Shown here in pieces: positions 56,625 to 64,000 of a stretch of 64,000 bases of DNA (its first letter is position 1; each line of letters opens with the position of its first letter). The DNA lies in the NCBI RefSeq assembly GCF_000832305.1, contig NZ_CP010536.1, forward strand, positions 1,116,001 through 1,180,000, written 5' to 3'. The notes beneath the pieces are model-generated. The model was not told where the DNA came from. It saw only the letters and a program-made list of their open reading frames with translations, and made no database searches. This DNA comes from Cupriavidus basilensis (lineage in GTDB: Bacteria; Pseudomonadota; Gammaproteobacteria; Burkholderiales; Burkholderiaceae). The translations under genes and the position numbers were made by a program.

Positions 56625-57416
56625 TTGCCGTTTCCCGAGCGCATCGAAACCATCGGCCGGCACCGCCGCCTGCTCACCGGCAGCGCGAGCCTGGCCTTGC
56701 TGGCGATGTGGCTGGGGCTCTCGCCCTCGCGCTTGCGCGCGCAGGCAAGCCGGGAAGGCGCCCCCGTGCCCATCGGCGTGATCGGCTCGGGCCGCATCGG
56801 CGGCACGTTGGGCGGGCTGTGGGTGAAGGCGGGCCATCCCGTCCTGTTCTCCTCGCGCCACCCGGATGAACTCAAGCCGCTGGTCGAAAAACTTGGCCCG
56901 CTTGCCCGCGCGGGCACGGTGGCCGAGGCGCTGGCGTTTTCCAATGTGATTTTTCTCGCCGTCCCTTACAAGGCGTTGCCTGAGATATCGGCGGAGTACG
57001 GCAAGGCCTTTGCCGGCAAAGTGGTGGTGGATGCGACCAACGCCTTGCGCGCGCGCGATGGCGCCGTCGCCGAAGAGGCGATGCGCAAGGGCATCGGCAT
57101 CACCACCGCAAAGTACCTGCGCGGCGCGCGTATCGTGCGCGCCTTCAATTTCATGGGCGCCACCAACTTTGCCAATCAGAACCACCGGGCCGAGGGCCTG
57201 ATCGCGGTGCCGATCGCCGCCGACGATCCGAAGGCCCTGCGCATCGGCGAGCAACTGGTGCGCGATGCCGGCTTCGAGCCGGTCGTGGTCGGCCGGCTCG
57301 CCACGGCCGACAGCTTCGCCCCGGGCGGACCGCTGTTCCATCAGATCGGCTCGGCCGACGCCATGCGCGCGCGCATGGCGGAGCAGGCTGGGAAGATGGT
57401 GCAGAAGCCTGAGTGA
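56625..57416 (+). CDS. Exported NAD(P)-binding protein, F420-oxidoreductase-like
   Basis: About 263 aa. A Rossmann fold begins VPIGVIGSGRIGGTLGGLWVKAGH, as in NADPH:F420 oxidoreductases and NADP oxidoreductases, followed by SNVIFLAVPYKALPE and VVVDATNAL. Unusually it has an N-terminal export signal with a twin-arginine-like RHRRLLTGSASL before a hydrophobic stretch ending LRAQA. The best start is a TTG at 56625 preceded by GAGGAG; longer ATG starts lack this. It is divergent from the TonB receptor gene. Confidence 0.8.
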   Translation: MPFPERIETIGRHRRLLTGSASLALLAMWLGLSPSRLRAQASREGAPVPIGVIGSGRIGGTLGGLWVKAGHPVLFSSRHPDELKPLVEKLGPLARAGTVAEALAFSNVIFLAVPYKALPEISAEYGKAFAGKVVVDATNALRARDGAVAEEAMRKGIGITTAKYLRGARIVRAFNFMGATNFANQNHRAEGLIAVPIAADDPKALRIGEQLVRDAGFEPVVVGRLATADSFAPGGPLFHQIGSADAMRARMAEQAGKMVQKPE

Positions 57417-57511
57417 AGCGAAGCGGTTCTGGCAAGGCGCGCGGCCGCAGACAGGACAAGTGGATCGGCCAAGGCCGCGCAGCGACGCCAGAATTTTCTG
57501 GAAATGGCCTG

Positions 57512-57940
57512 TTAGCCGCGCCAGGCGCCCTTCATCCAGACCCAGCCGCCGCCCTCGAAGCGCCAGACCCAGTGTCCGGGCACCCAGTAGGCGTGTGCGG
57601 CGGGGGTGACCGTGATCTGTTCCACGATCACGGGCGGCATCGCCGGCACCGGTTGCTGGACCCAGCGGCCGTGCACCCAGAACCAGTCGTTACCCTCCCA
57701 TTTCCAGTGGCCCGGCACCCAGTTCCAGCCGTAGGCAGGCGCGGGGCCGCGGTCTTCGTGCACCGGCGGCGGCATGTTGCGGACCATCTGGTGGGGTGGC
57801 GCAGGCGCCGGTTGCCGTACTACCACGCGCTCGGTCACGCAGCCGGCGAGGCTGCCGAGCACCGCCAGTGAGGCGAGCGCCGGCAGGGCGGCGCGGAGCA
57901 GGCGGCGCCGTGCTGGCGCATGGGGTTTGCTGATTGCCAT
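57512..57940 (-). CDS. YXWGXW-type repeat lipoprotein
   Basis: A 142-aa lipoprotein. A basic N-region and hydrophobic core end in LAGCVTE, the lipobox. The mature part has two Trp-rich units (WVPGHWKWEGNDWFWVHGRW and YWVPGHWVWRFEGGGWVW), the pattern of YXWGXW-repeat proteins, of unknown function. AGGA lies nine bases before ATG 57940. It stands alone. Confidence 0.85.
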   Translation of the reverse strand: MAISKPHAPARRRLLRAALPALASLAVLGSLAGCVTERVVVRQPAPAPPHQMVRNMPPPVHEDRGPAPAYGWNWVPGHWKWEGNDWFWVHGRWVQQPVPAMPPVIVEQITVTPAAHAYWVPGHWVWRFEGGGWVWMKGAWRG

Positions 57941-58106
57941 TTGTCTTTGTCCTGTTGGCGCTGATTTGCGCTCGGGCGTTGTCCAAGGGGCGGCCCCGGG
58001 TCGGGATGCACAATGACCTTGAGACCGATACCTTGCATAACGAGGCAAGCGCCGCCGCGCGGGACAAGCGCGCGCAAAGACTTTGTAATTGAGTATTACG
58101 CGCCCC

Positions 58107-58137
58107 AAAAGACAAACCGCAGCCAGGGCGGCTGCGG
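58107..58137 (-). terminator. Terminator of the desaturase gene
   Basis: CCGCAGCC, five-base loop, GGCTGCGG; in the minus sense it is followed by TTTGTCTTTT. It lies 21 bases past the desaturase stop. Confidence 0.75.
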
Positions 58138-58158
58138 CAGGCGGTGAGCGGTGGCGGG

Positions 58159-59259
58159 TTATGCCGGCACAGGCGCGTTGGCGCTGGTCTGCCGGCCGCG
58201 GAAGTCCGTCCAGCAGAGCGCCTTGAAGTCATACAGCTTGCAGCGGCGCGCGGTATCGAAATACCAGCGCCAGGTGAAGTTCTGGATGATGATGCGGCCC
58301 GGCAGCGCATGCTCCAGCAGCGCCTGGGCGCGCTTGAGGCGGTACAGCGGCACGCTCATGTCCACGTGGTGCGCGGTGTGCTCCATGATGTGGTGCAGCG
58401 CCGCGCCGATGCCATAGCGAAAGCGCAGGTGCACGGTGGTGGAAACGAAGGGCTGGGCGCGCGCCCACATGGCCTTGGTGTCGTACCAGGCCACACTGGT
58501 GTGGGTGTGGTGCACGTAGAGCACAAAGCCCACGGTGAAATTCCAGACCAGGAACGGCAGCACGAAGCCCAGCCCGACCAGCAGCGCCACCGACTGCCCG
58601 GTGGCAATGGCCAGCCACGCCAGCGCGCCGATCCAGGCCACGCCGAAGAGCGCCACCAGCGTGCAGTCCCACATGAAGACGGCGCGGCGCGTGGGCATCT
58701 GGCGGCGGCTGGGGAAGAACATCTTGAACCACCAGATCTCGACCAGGTAGTACAGGCCCGCGCCAAAGCCGGTGCGGTAGACCCGCTCCAGCGCGCGGCG
58801 CCAGCGCGGCAGGGCCTGGAATTCCTCGAGCGAGTAAGGCTGCCAGACGAAGTCGAAGCCCTTGAGGTTGGAGTAACCGTGGTGGACCACGTTATGGCCC
58901 ACTTCCCACAGGCTGTAAGGCGTGAGCGACGGCAGGAAGGTCAGCCGGCCCAGCCACTTGTTCAGGCCGCGCCGGGGCGTCAGGCTCTGGTGGCAGGCAT
59001 CGTGGCCGATGATGAACAGGCGGGCGATGATCAGCCCCGTCGCCACGCTGGCGGCCAGCTTGGCGAGCCAGTGGGAGAACAGCACCACCCCGGCCAGCGC
59101 GGCCAGGAACAGCGCGGTGTCCAGCGCGAACAGCGCCAGCGCGCGCGGCGTGCTGCGCGCGCCAAGCGGGATCAGCCAGCCGCGGATGATCTTGCGCGAG
59201 GGCAGGGGGGCGTCAGGGGAAATCGGCTCCGGAAAGGAAGCTTGCTGCGTGGCAATCAT
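58159..59259 (-). CDS. Membrane fatty-acid desaturase
   Basis: A 366-aa integral-membrane di-iron desaturase. The three histidine boxes are HDACHQ, HNVVHH and, near the C-terminus, HTAHH, with HHTHTS in addition, and about four to six membrane helices lie between them. It inserts a double bond in a fatty acyl chain or acts on a related lipid. The nearest relatives by pattern are Pseudomonas DesB-like and beta-carotene-type desaturases. It stands alone between the YXWGXW gene and guaD. Confidence 0.9.
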   Translation of the reverse strand: MIATQQASFPEPISPDAPLPSRKIIRGWLIPLGARSTPRALALFALDTALFLAALAGVVLFSHWLAKLAASVATGLIIARLFIIGHDACHQSLTPRRGLNKWLGRLTFLPSLTPYSLWEVGHNVVHHGYSNLKGFDFVWQPYSLEEFQALPRWRRALERVYRTGFGAGLYYLVEIWWFKMFFPSRRQMPTRRAVFMWDCTLVALFGVAWIGALAWLAIATGQSVALLVGLGFVLPFLVWNFTVGFVLYVHHTHTSVAWYDTKAMWARAQPFVSTTVHLRFRYGIGAALHHIMEHTAHHVDMSVPLYRLKRAQALLEHALPGRIIIQNFTWRWYFDTARRCKLYDFKALCWTDFRGRQTSANAPVPA

Positions 59260-59429
59260 GCAAAAACCTTCAGTTGTCGAACGCGGGGTCGGGCTGGGCC
59301 CGAGACTGGCGATGCGCGGCCACGGGACAGGCCGATGGTGTGACAGCTTAGAAGGATTGCGTGACAGGGGTGTTGATCCGGGTCAAGCCAGCAGGGCCCG
59401 ACCCGGTGTCACTCAGCGAAAAGTGACGG

Positions 59430-60761
59430 TTAGTGCGCTGCCCAGGCCGGCGCGCTCGCCGGCTCGCCCATCACATACACCTCGCCGATGACGCGGTCGT
59501 CACCCAGCATGGCGAAGGCGAACAACTGTTCTTCCAGCGTTTCCGAGCGCTCGCTGCGGCGCGCGATCAGCGGCGTGGCCTGCGGGTCGAGCACGATGAA
59601 GTCGGCCTCGCAGCCGGGTGTGAAGCTGCCCACGCGCTCGCTCCAGCCCAGTGCATCGGCGGCGGCGCGGGTGGCCAGGTAGAACATGCGCAGCGCGCTC
59701 AGGTGGTAGCCGCCCATGCGCGCCACCTTGTGGGCGGCGTTCATGGTGCGCAGCATCGAGAACGAAGTGCCCCCGCCCACGTCGGTGGCCAGCGTCACGT
59801 TGAGGCGGTGCGCATCCGACTGGTGGAAGTCATAGAAGCCGCTGCCCAGGAACAGGTTGGAGGTGGGGCAGTGCGCCACCGCCGCGCCGCTGTCGGCCAG
59901 CCGCTTGCGGTCATCCTGGTCGAGGTAGATGGCGTGGCCGTACAGCGCGCCCGGGCGCAGCAGGCCGTAGTGATCGTAGATGTCCAGGTAGCTGCGCGCT
60001 TGCGGGAACAGCTCGGCCACCCATTTCACTTCGTCGCGGTTTTCCGCCACGTGGGTCTGGATGAAGGCGTCCGGGCAGGCCTTGGCCAGCTCGCCGCAGG
60101 CTTGCAGCTGCGCCTCGCTGGAGGTGGGCGCGAAGCGCGGCGTAATGGCGTACGACAGGCGGTTCTTGCCGTGCCAGCGCGAGATCAGGTCGGCCGAATC
60201 GCGCGCGCCGGACTCGGCGGTGTCGCGCAGGAATTCGGGGCAGTTGCGGTCCATCATCACCTTGCCGGTGACCAGGCGCAGGTTGCGGCGGTCGGCTTCG
60301 GCAAACAGCGCGTCGGCCGAGGCCGTGTGCACGGTGCTCCACGCCACGGCGCTGGTGGTGCCGTTGCGCAACAACTCGTCGGCGAAGAAGCCAGCCACCG
60401 CCGCCGCGTATTCCGGCTCGGCGAAGCGGCGCTCCTCGGGGAAGGTATAGGTCTCCAGCCAGTGCAGCAGGCCGGGCGATGGCGAGGCGATGATGTCGGT
60501 CTGCGGGTAATGCACGTGCGTGTCGATAAAGCCCGGCATGATCAGCTTGCCGCGGCGGTCGATCACTTCGGCGCCCGCCGGGATCTGGTCGGCCAGGTCG
60601 GCATGGCTGCCGACCGCGGCGACGTGCCCGGCGGTGACGATCAGCACCCCGTCTTCCCAATACTGATACGCGTCGTCATGAAACTGGGGGTCGCGCAGGA
60701 AGTGCAGCACGCGGCCACGGATGGCGCGGGTGATGGACTGGGTGGGGGGCGTGGTCGTCAT
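59430..60761 (-). CDS. guaD: Guanine deaminase
   Basis: A 443-aa zinc amidohydrolase converting guanine to xanthine. Metal and substrate motifs are MPGFIDTHVHYPQTDI, FIQTHVAENRDEV, YGHAIYLDQDD and LATDVGGGTSFSMLRTM, as in bacterial and animal guanine deaminases. It is the last gene of a minus-strand set xdhB-xdhC-adenine deaminase-guaD, 63 bases after the previous one. Confidence 0.96.
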   Translation of the reverse strand: MTTTPPTQSITRAIRGRVLHFLRDPQFHDDAYQYWEDGVLIVTAGHVAAVGSHADLADQIPAGAEVIDRRGKLIMPGFIDTHVHYPQTDIIASPSPGLLHWLETYTFPEERRFAEPEYAAAVAGFFADELLRNGTTSAVAWSTVHTASADALFAEADRRNLRLVTGKVMMDRNCPEFLRDTAESGARDSADLISRWHGKNRLSYAITPRFAPTSSEAQLQACGELAKACPDAFIQTHVAENRDEVKWVAELFPQARSYLDIYDHYGLLRPGALYGHAIYLDQDDRKRLADSGAAVAHCPTSNLFLGSGFYDFHQSDAHRLNVTLATDVGGGTSFSMLRTMNAAHKVARMGGYHLSALRMFYLATRAAADALGWSERVGSFTPGCEADFIVLDPQATPLIARRSERSETLEEQLFAFAMLGDDRVIGEVYVMGEPASAPAWAAH

Positions 60762-60824
60762 ATCGATGTCTCGTCATGCGCCGGCGCGCGCATGGCGCGC
60801 CGGCTTCTTGGTGTGAGCCGCGCT

Positions 60825-61871
60825 TCAGGCCGTGGAGGCCGCGGCGGGCAGGGGGGATTGCCAGAAGTGGTCGACTTCAGCGAGGAAGGCAGTCTTTTGC
60901 GAGGCGGGCAGGAACGACGCCTCGAAACTGTTGCGCGCCAGCTTGTGGCCATCGGCCGCGGTCAGCGGCAAGGCTTCGAAAGCGGCTTCCCAGTTCGCGT
61001 TCATATAGCCGCCGAAATAGGCGGGGTCGTCCGAGTGCAGCGTGACCAGCACGCCCGCTTCCAGCAGGCGGTGCAGGGAATGGTCGCGCAGGTCCGGGTA
61101 GACCTTGAGCTTCTGGTTGGACAGCGGGCATACCGTGAGCGCCACGCGCTCGCGGGCCAGCCGCTCAACCAGTGCCGGGTCGTCGATGGCGCGCACGCCG
61201 TGATCGATGCGCTCCACCTTGAGGATGTCGAGCGCGTCGGTCACGTATTGCGCCGGGCCTTCCTCGCCGGCATGCGCCACCAGGTGCAGGCCGAGCTCGC
61301 GGGCGCGGGCAAAGACGCGGGCGAACTTCTCCGGCGGGTTGCCCTGCTCGGAAGAGTCCAGCCCGATGCCGACGAAGCGGTCGCGGTAAGGCAGCGCGGC
61401 TTCCAGCGTGGCGAAGGCGTCTTCCTCGGAGAGGTGGCGCAGGAAGCAGAGGATCAGGCTGCTCGAGAAGTCGTACTGCGTGCGGGCCTGGGCGAGCGCG
61501 TCGGAAATGCCGTCGATCACCACATGGATCGGCACGCCGCGCTCGGTATGGGTCTGCGGGTCGAAGAAGATCTCGGCGTGGCGCACGTTGTCGGCGACGG
61601 CACGCTGCACGTAGGCCATCGTCATGTCGAAGAAATCGTCCTCGGTCAGCAGCACGCTGGCGCCGGCGTAATAGATGTCGAGGAAGGATTGCAGGTCGGT
61701 GAAGGCGTAGGCCTCGCGCAGGGCTTCCACGCTGGCGTACGGTAACTTGACCTTGTTGTGCTGGGCCAGCCGGAAGATCAGCTCAGGCTCGAGCGTGCCT
61801 TCAATGTGGACGTGCAGTTCCGCCTTGGGCGTCTGGCGGATACGGTCTGCGAGCGCGGCATCGAGCGTCAT
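60825..61871 (-). CDS. Adenine deaminase (adenosine deaminase family, type 2)
   Basis: A 348-aa zinc enzyme of the adenosine deaminase family. The N-terminal motif PKAELHVHIEGTLEPELIF and the NSFEASFLP end region are those of microbial adenine aminohydrolases rather than of adenosine deaminases; HAGEEGP and LHSDDPAYFGG hold the other catalytic residues. It would give hypoxanthine for the xanthine dehydrogenase encoded next to it. AAAGGAA precedes the ATG, which overlaps the xdhC stop by four bases. Confidence 0.9.
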   Translation of the reverse strand: MTLDAALADRIRQTPKAELHVHIEGTLEPELIFRLAQHNKVKLPYASVEALREAYAFTDLQSFLDIYYAGASVLLTEDDFFDMTMAYVQRAVADNVRHAEIFFDPQTHTERGVPIHVVIDGISDALAQARTQYDFSSSLILCFLRHLSEEDAFATLEAALPYRDRFVGIGLDSSEQGNPPEKFARVFARARELGLHLVAHAGEEGPAQYVTDALDILKVERIDHGVRAIDDPALVERLARERVALTVCPLSNQKLKVYPDLRDHSLHRLLEAGVLVTLHSDDPAYFGGYMNANWEAAFEALPLTAADGHKLARNSFEASFLPASQKTAFLAEVDHFWQSPLPAAASTA

Positions 61872-62917
61872 GGGGTTCCTTTTGCGGTCTTGGTTTGCGT
61901 CGTGCTCGTCGCTTTGCCGCTGCGGCTGGCGCTCAGCGCGCCCAGATGGGCGAGGCGCTGGTCGCGAACCTGCAACAGCTGGGCGACGATGGCAACCGCA
62001 ATCATAGCCGGAGCCTTGTCCGTGATGCCGGGCACGCCCATCGGGCACGTCATTTCCGCAAAGCGGGAAGGGTCAATCCCGTGCTCCGCCATGCGGTGCT
62101 CGAAGCGCGCGCGCTTGGTCTTGGAGCCGATCAGGCCGAAGTAGGCGAAGTCGTCGCGCCGCAGGATGCGCTCGCACAGCGTCTGGTCCAGCGCGTGGCT
62201 GTGCGTCATCACCAGGAAGTAGCTGCCGGCCGGCGCATGGTCCACCACGGCTTCGGGGGTGTCGCTGGCTTCCGGGGTGACGTTGTCGGGCAGGCCGGCG
62301 GGGAACAAGGTGTCGCGCTCATCCACCCAGTGCACCTGGCACGGCAGGTTGGCCAGCACCTTGACCAGCGCATGGCCCACATGGCCGGCGCCGAACAGCA
62401 CCACGTGCAACTCGTCCGGCACCAGGGTATCGGTCCAGTCGCCGTCCGCCTGCAAGGCCACCGAGGGCAGCAGCGCCGGCGCCGCGGCGTGTCGCACCGC
62501 GCCGATGCGTGGCACCGTGCGCATCAGCGCGCGTCCGGCTCCGAACGCGGCCTGCACCGCGTCCAGCCACGGCAGGTCGGCTTCACCCAACACCTCGAAA
62601 GCGAGCAGCACCACGCCGCCGCAGCATTGCCCCAGCGCCGGGCCCAGCGGGATGCGCACGATCTGCCGCGTCGCGCCGCGCTCGGCCAGCATGGCGCGGG
62701 CGATCTCCATGCCGCGCCATTCGAGATGGCCGCCGCCGATGGTCCCGGCCAGTTCGTTGGCGGTCACCAGCATGCGCACGCCCGCCTCGCGCGGCGCGGA
62801 GCCTTTCACCTCGGCGATGGTGACCATCGCCACCGGCACGCCCGCGCGCACCCAGCGGGTGGCGTCGGCGAAGCGCAAGGGTTTGAGGGGTGCGTCCTGC
62901 ATGGTGATGCCTTTCAA
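61868..62917 (-). CDS. xdhC: Xanthine dehydrogenase accessory protein XdhC
   Basis: A 349-aa chaperone that binds molybdenum cofactor, aids its sulfuration and inserts it into XdhB. An N-terminal XdhC/CoxI domain (VTIAEVKGSAPREAGVRM, GTIGGGHLEWRG) precedes a Rossmann-like domain (VLFGAGHVGHALVKVL, VMTHSHALDQTLCERIL, GLIGSKTKRARF). The tail is Ser/Thr/Lys-rich. It comes after xdhB in the usual xdhABC order. Confidence 0.95.
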   Translation of the reverse strand: MKGITMQDAPLKPLRFADATRWVRAGVPVAMVTIAEVKGSAPREAGVRMLVTANELAGTIGGGHLEWRGMEIARAMLAERGATRQIVRIPLGPALGQCCGGVVLLAFEVLGEADLPWLDAVQAAFGAGRALMRTVPRIGAVRHAAAPALLPSVALQADGDWTDTLVPDELHVVLFGAGHVGHALVKVLANLPCQVHWVDERDTLFPAGLPDNVTPEASDTPEAVVDHAPAGSYFLVMTHSHALDQTLCERILRRDDFAYFGLIGSKTKRARFEHRMAEHGIDPSRFAEMTCPMGVPGITDKAPAMIAVAIVAQLLQVRDQRLAHLGALSASRSGKATSTTQTKTAKGTP

Positions 62918-63014
62918 GGTTGATGCTCTGGGTGAAGCTCGTTACTTCGTTACGGTCTTCAGCGAAGACGGACTGTGGGAGAGGGCGGGCGCATCCGCAA
63001 GCCGCTGTCTCCTA

Positions 63015-64000
63015 CTACACCACCCGCACCACCCGCACCGCGTCCACCGCATCCAGGATTGCCTCGCTGGTCGCGGGCGCCACCAGCGGCGGGTTCACCT
63101 TGTAGTCCGCGACGCTGGCCACCGCGTCGCGGATCGCGAAGAACACCGAGAACGGCAGCAGCAGCGGCGGCTCGCCCACGGCCTTGGACCGATGGATGCT
63201 GTCTTCCGCATTGTCGTTCTCGAACAGCCGCACGTAGAAGTCTTCCGGGCAGTCGTTGACGGTCGGGATCTTGTAGGTCGAGGGCGCATGCGTCATCAGC
63301 TTGCCGTCCTTGTTCCACCACAGTTCCTCGGTGGTCAGCCAGCCCATGCCCTGGATGAACCCACCTTCGACCTGGCCGATGTCGATGGCCGGGTTGAGCG
63401 AGCGGCCGGCGTCGTGCAGCACGTCGGCGCGCAGCAGGCGCCATTCGCCGGTGAGCGTGTCCACCAGCACTTCCGAGCACGCCGCGCCATAGGCGAAGTA
63501 ATAGAACGGCCGCCCTTGCAGCTTGGACTGGTCCCAGTACAGCTTGGGCGTGGTGTAGAAGCCATCGGACCACAACTGCACCCGTGCCACGTAGGCTTGC
63601 CGTGCCAGGTCGCTGAAGTCCAGGCGGAGTTCGCCGGCTACCACCAGGTCGTCGCCGAACTGCACGCTGTCCGCGTCCACGCCGGCCTGGCGCGCGGCAA
63701 ACGCCGCCAGCCGCTCGCGGATCTGCCGCGCGGCGTCCTGCGCGGCCTTGCCGTTCAGGTCGGTGCCGGTGGAGGCGGCCGTGGCCGAGGTGTTGGCCAC
63801 CTTGCTGGTATCGGTCGCGGTCACGCGCACGCGTTCGAGCCGGATGCCAAGCTCATGTGCCACCACCATCGCCACCTTGGTGTTCAGGCCCTGGCCCATC
63901 TCGGTGCCGCCGTGGTTCACCAGCACCGAGCCGTCGTTGTACACGTGCACCAGCGCGCCGGCCTGGTTGAAGTGGGCCACGTTGAAGGAAATACCGAACT
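63015..64000 (-). CDS. xdhB: Xanthine dehydrogenase molybdopterin-binding subunit, C-terminal part
   Basis: The last 328 codons of the large subunit; the gene continues past the right edge. Visible blocks are VLVNHGGTEMGQGLNTK, TSATAASTGTDLNGKAAQDA, DVLHDAGRSLNPAIDIGQVEGGFIQGMGW and, near the end, the catalytic-glutamate region SKAVGEPPLLL. The enzyme oxidises hypoxanthine to xanthine and xanthine to urate. The sequence is open to base 64000. Confidence 0.97.
   Translation of the reverse strand, partial: FGISFNVAHFNQAGALVHVYNDGSVLVNHGGTEMGQGLNTKVAMVVAHELGIRLERVRVTATDTSKVANTSATAASTGTDLNGKAAQDAARQIRERLAAFAARQAGVDADSVQFGDDLVVAGELRLDFSDLARQAYVARVQLWSDGFYTTPKLYWDQSKLQGRPFYYFAYGAACSEVLVDTLTGEWRLLRADVLHDAGRSLNPAIDIGQVEGGFIQGMGWLTTEELWWNKDGKLMTHAPSTYKIPTVNDCPEDFYVRLFENDNAEDSIHRSKAVGEPPLLLPFSVFFAIRDAVASVADYKVNPPLVAPATSEAILDAVDAVRVVRVV

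Overview
The window is high-GC chromosomal DNA from a betaproteobacterium, most likely Burkholderiaceae and Cupriavidus/Ralstonia-like. This rests on the 3-hydroxyanthranilate (nba-type) operon order, a Bug/TctC solute-binding protein, several Burkholderia-type porins, the PuuD/UraH/UraD purine set and the fused MaeB malic enzyme. The species call is inference; no rRNA is present.

Layout. 1-5.7 kb: an uncharacterised gene, an ABC-F ATPase, an 81-aa gene preceded by a textbook LexA box, tRNA-Thr(CGT) and an amino-acid permease. 5.8-14.2 kb: a minus-strand operon LysR-E-H-J-I-G-F-C-D encoding the whole route from 3-hydroxyanthranilate to pyruvate plus acetyl-CoA; nbaG is broken by one extra base in a homopolymer. 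14.3-23.9 kb: a second, unassigned catabolic cluster (Bug protein, RutE-like nitroreductase, RidA protein, DapA-like aldolase, alpha/beta hydrolase, two VOC proteins, FAH-family hydrolase, 2-hydroxyacid dehydrogenase, porin) with its own GntR regulator; three TGTATACA palindromes stand in its promoters, so it looks like one regulon. 24.4-28.8 kb: porin, LVIVD-repeat protein and a complete IS3-family element with a 3-bp target duplication. 28.8-36.3 kb: housekeeping genes (fbp, pepN, a DUF4136-like lipoprotein, maeB). 36.3-43.1 kb: a Rieske oxygenase, a DHA2-type MFS exporter divergent from a LysR gene, a decayed MFS/LysR divergent pair whose two 5' ends are both gone, and a porin.

43.4-64 kb is a purine-degradation region: uraD, puuE, an NCS2 permease, a GntR regulator, uraH and puuD, then guaD, adenine deaminase, xdhC and xdhB at the right edge. 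Together they take adenine and guanine through xanthine and urate to allantoin and allantoate. TTGT-NN-ACAA operators lie between the GntR gene and uraH, with another inside uraH. A module at 49.3-59.3 kb interrupts the purine genes: diheme cytochrome c, PQQ alcohol dehydrogenase, ankyrin protein, beta-propeller, TonB receptor, a Tat-exported dinucleotide-binding protein, a YXWGXW-type lipoprotein and a desaturase.

The strongest leads are the GntR/TGTATACA catabolic regulon combining a ring-cleavage-type VOC enzyme with Rut-like RidA and nitroreductase genes, the LexA-boxed 81-aa gene, the purine operators, and the seven-copy heptamer that exactly spans the stop-to-start junction of the PQQ dehydrogenase and cytochrome genes.
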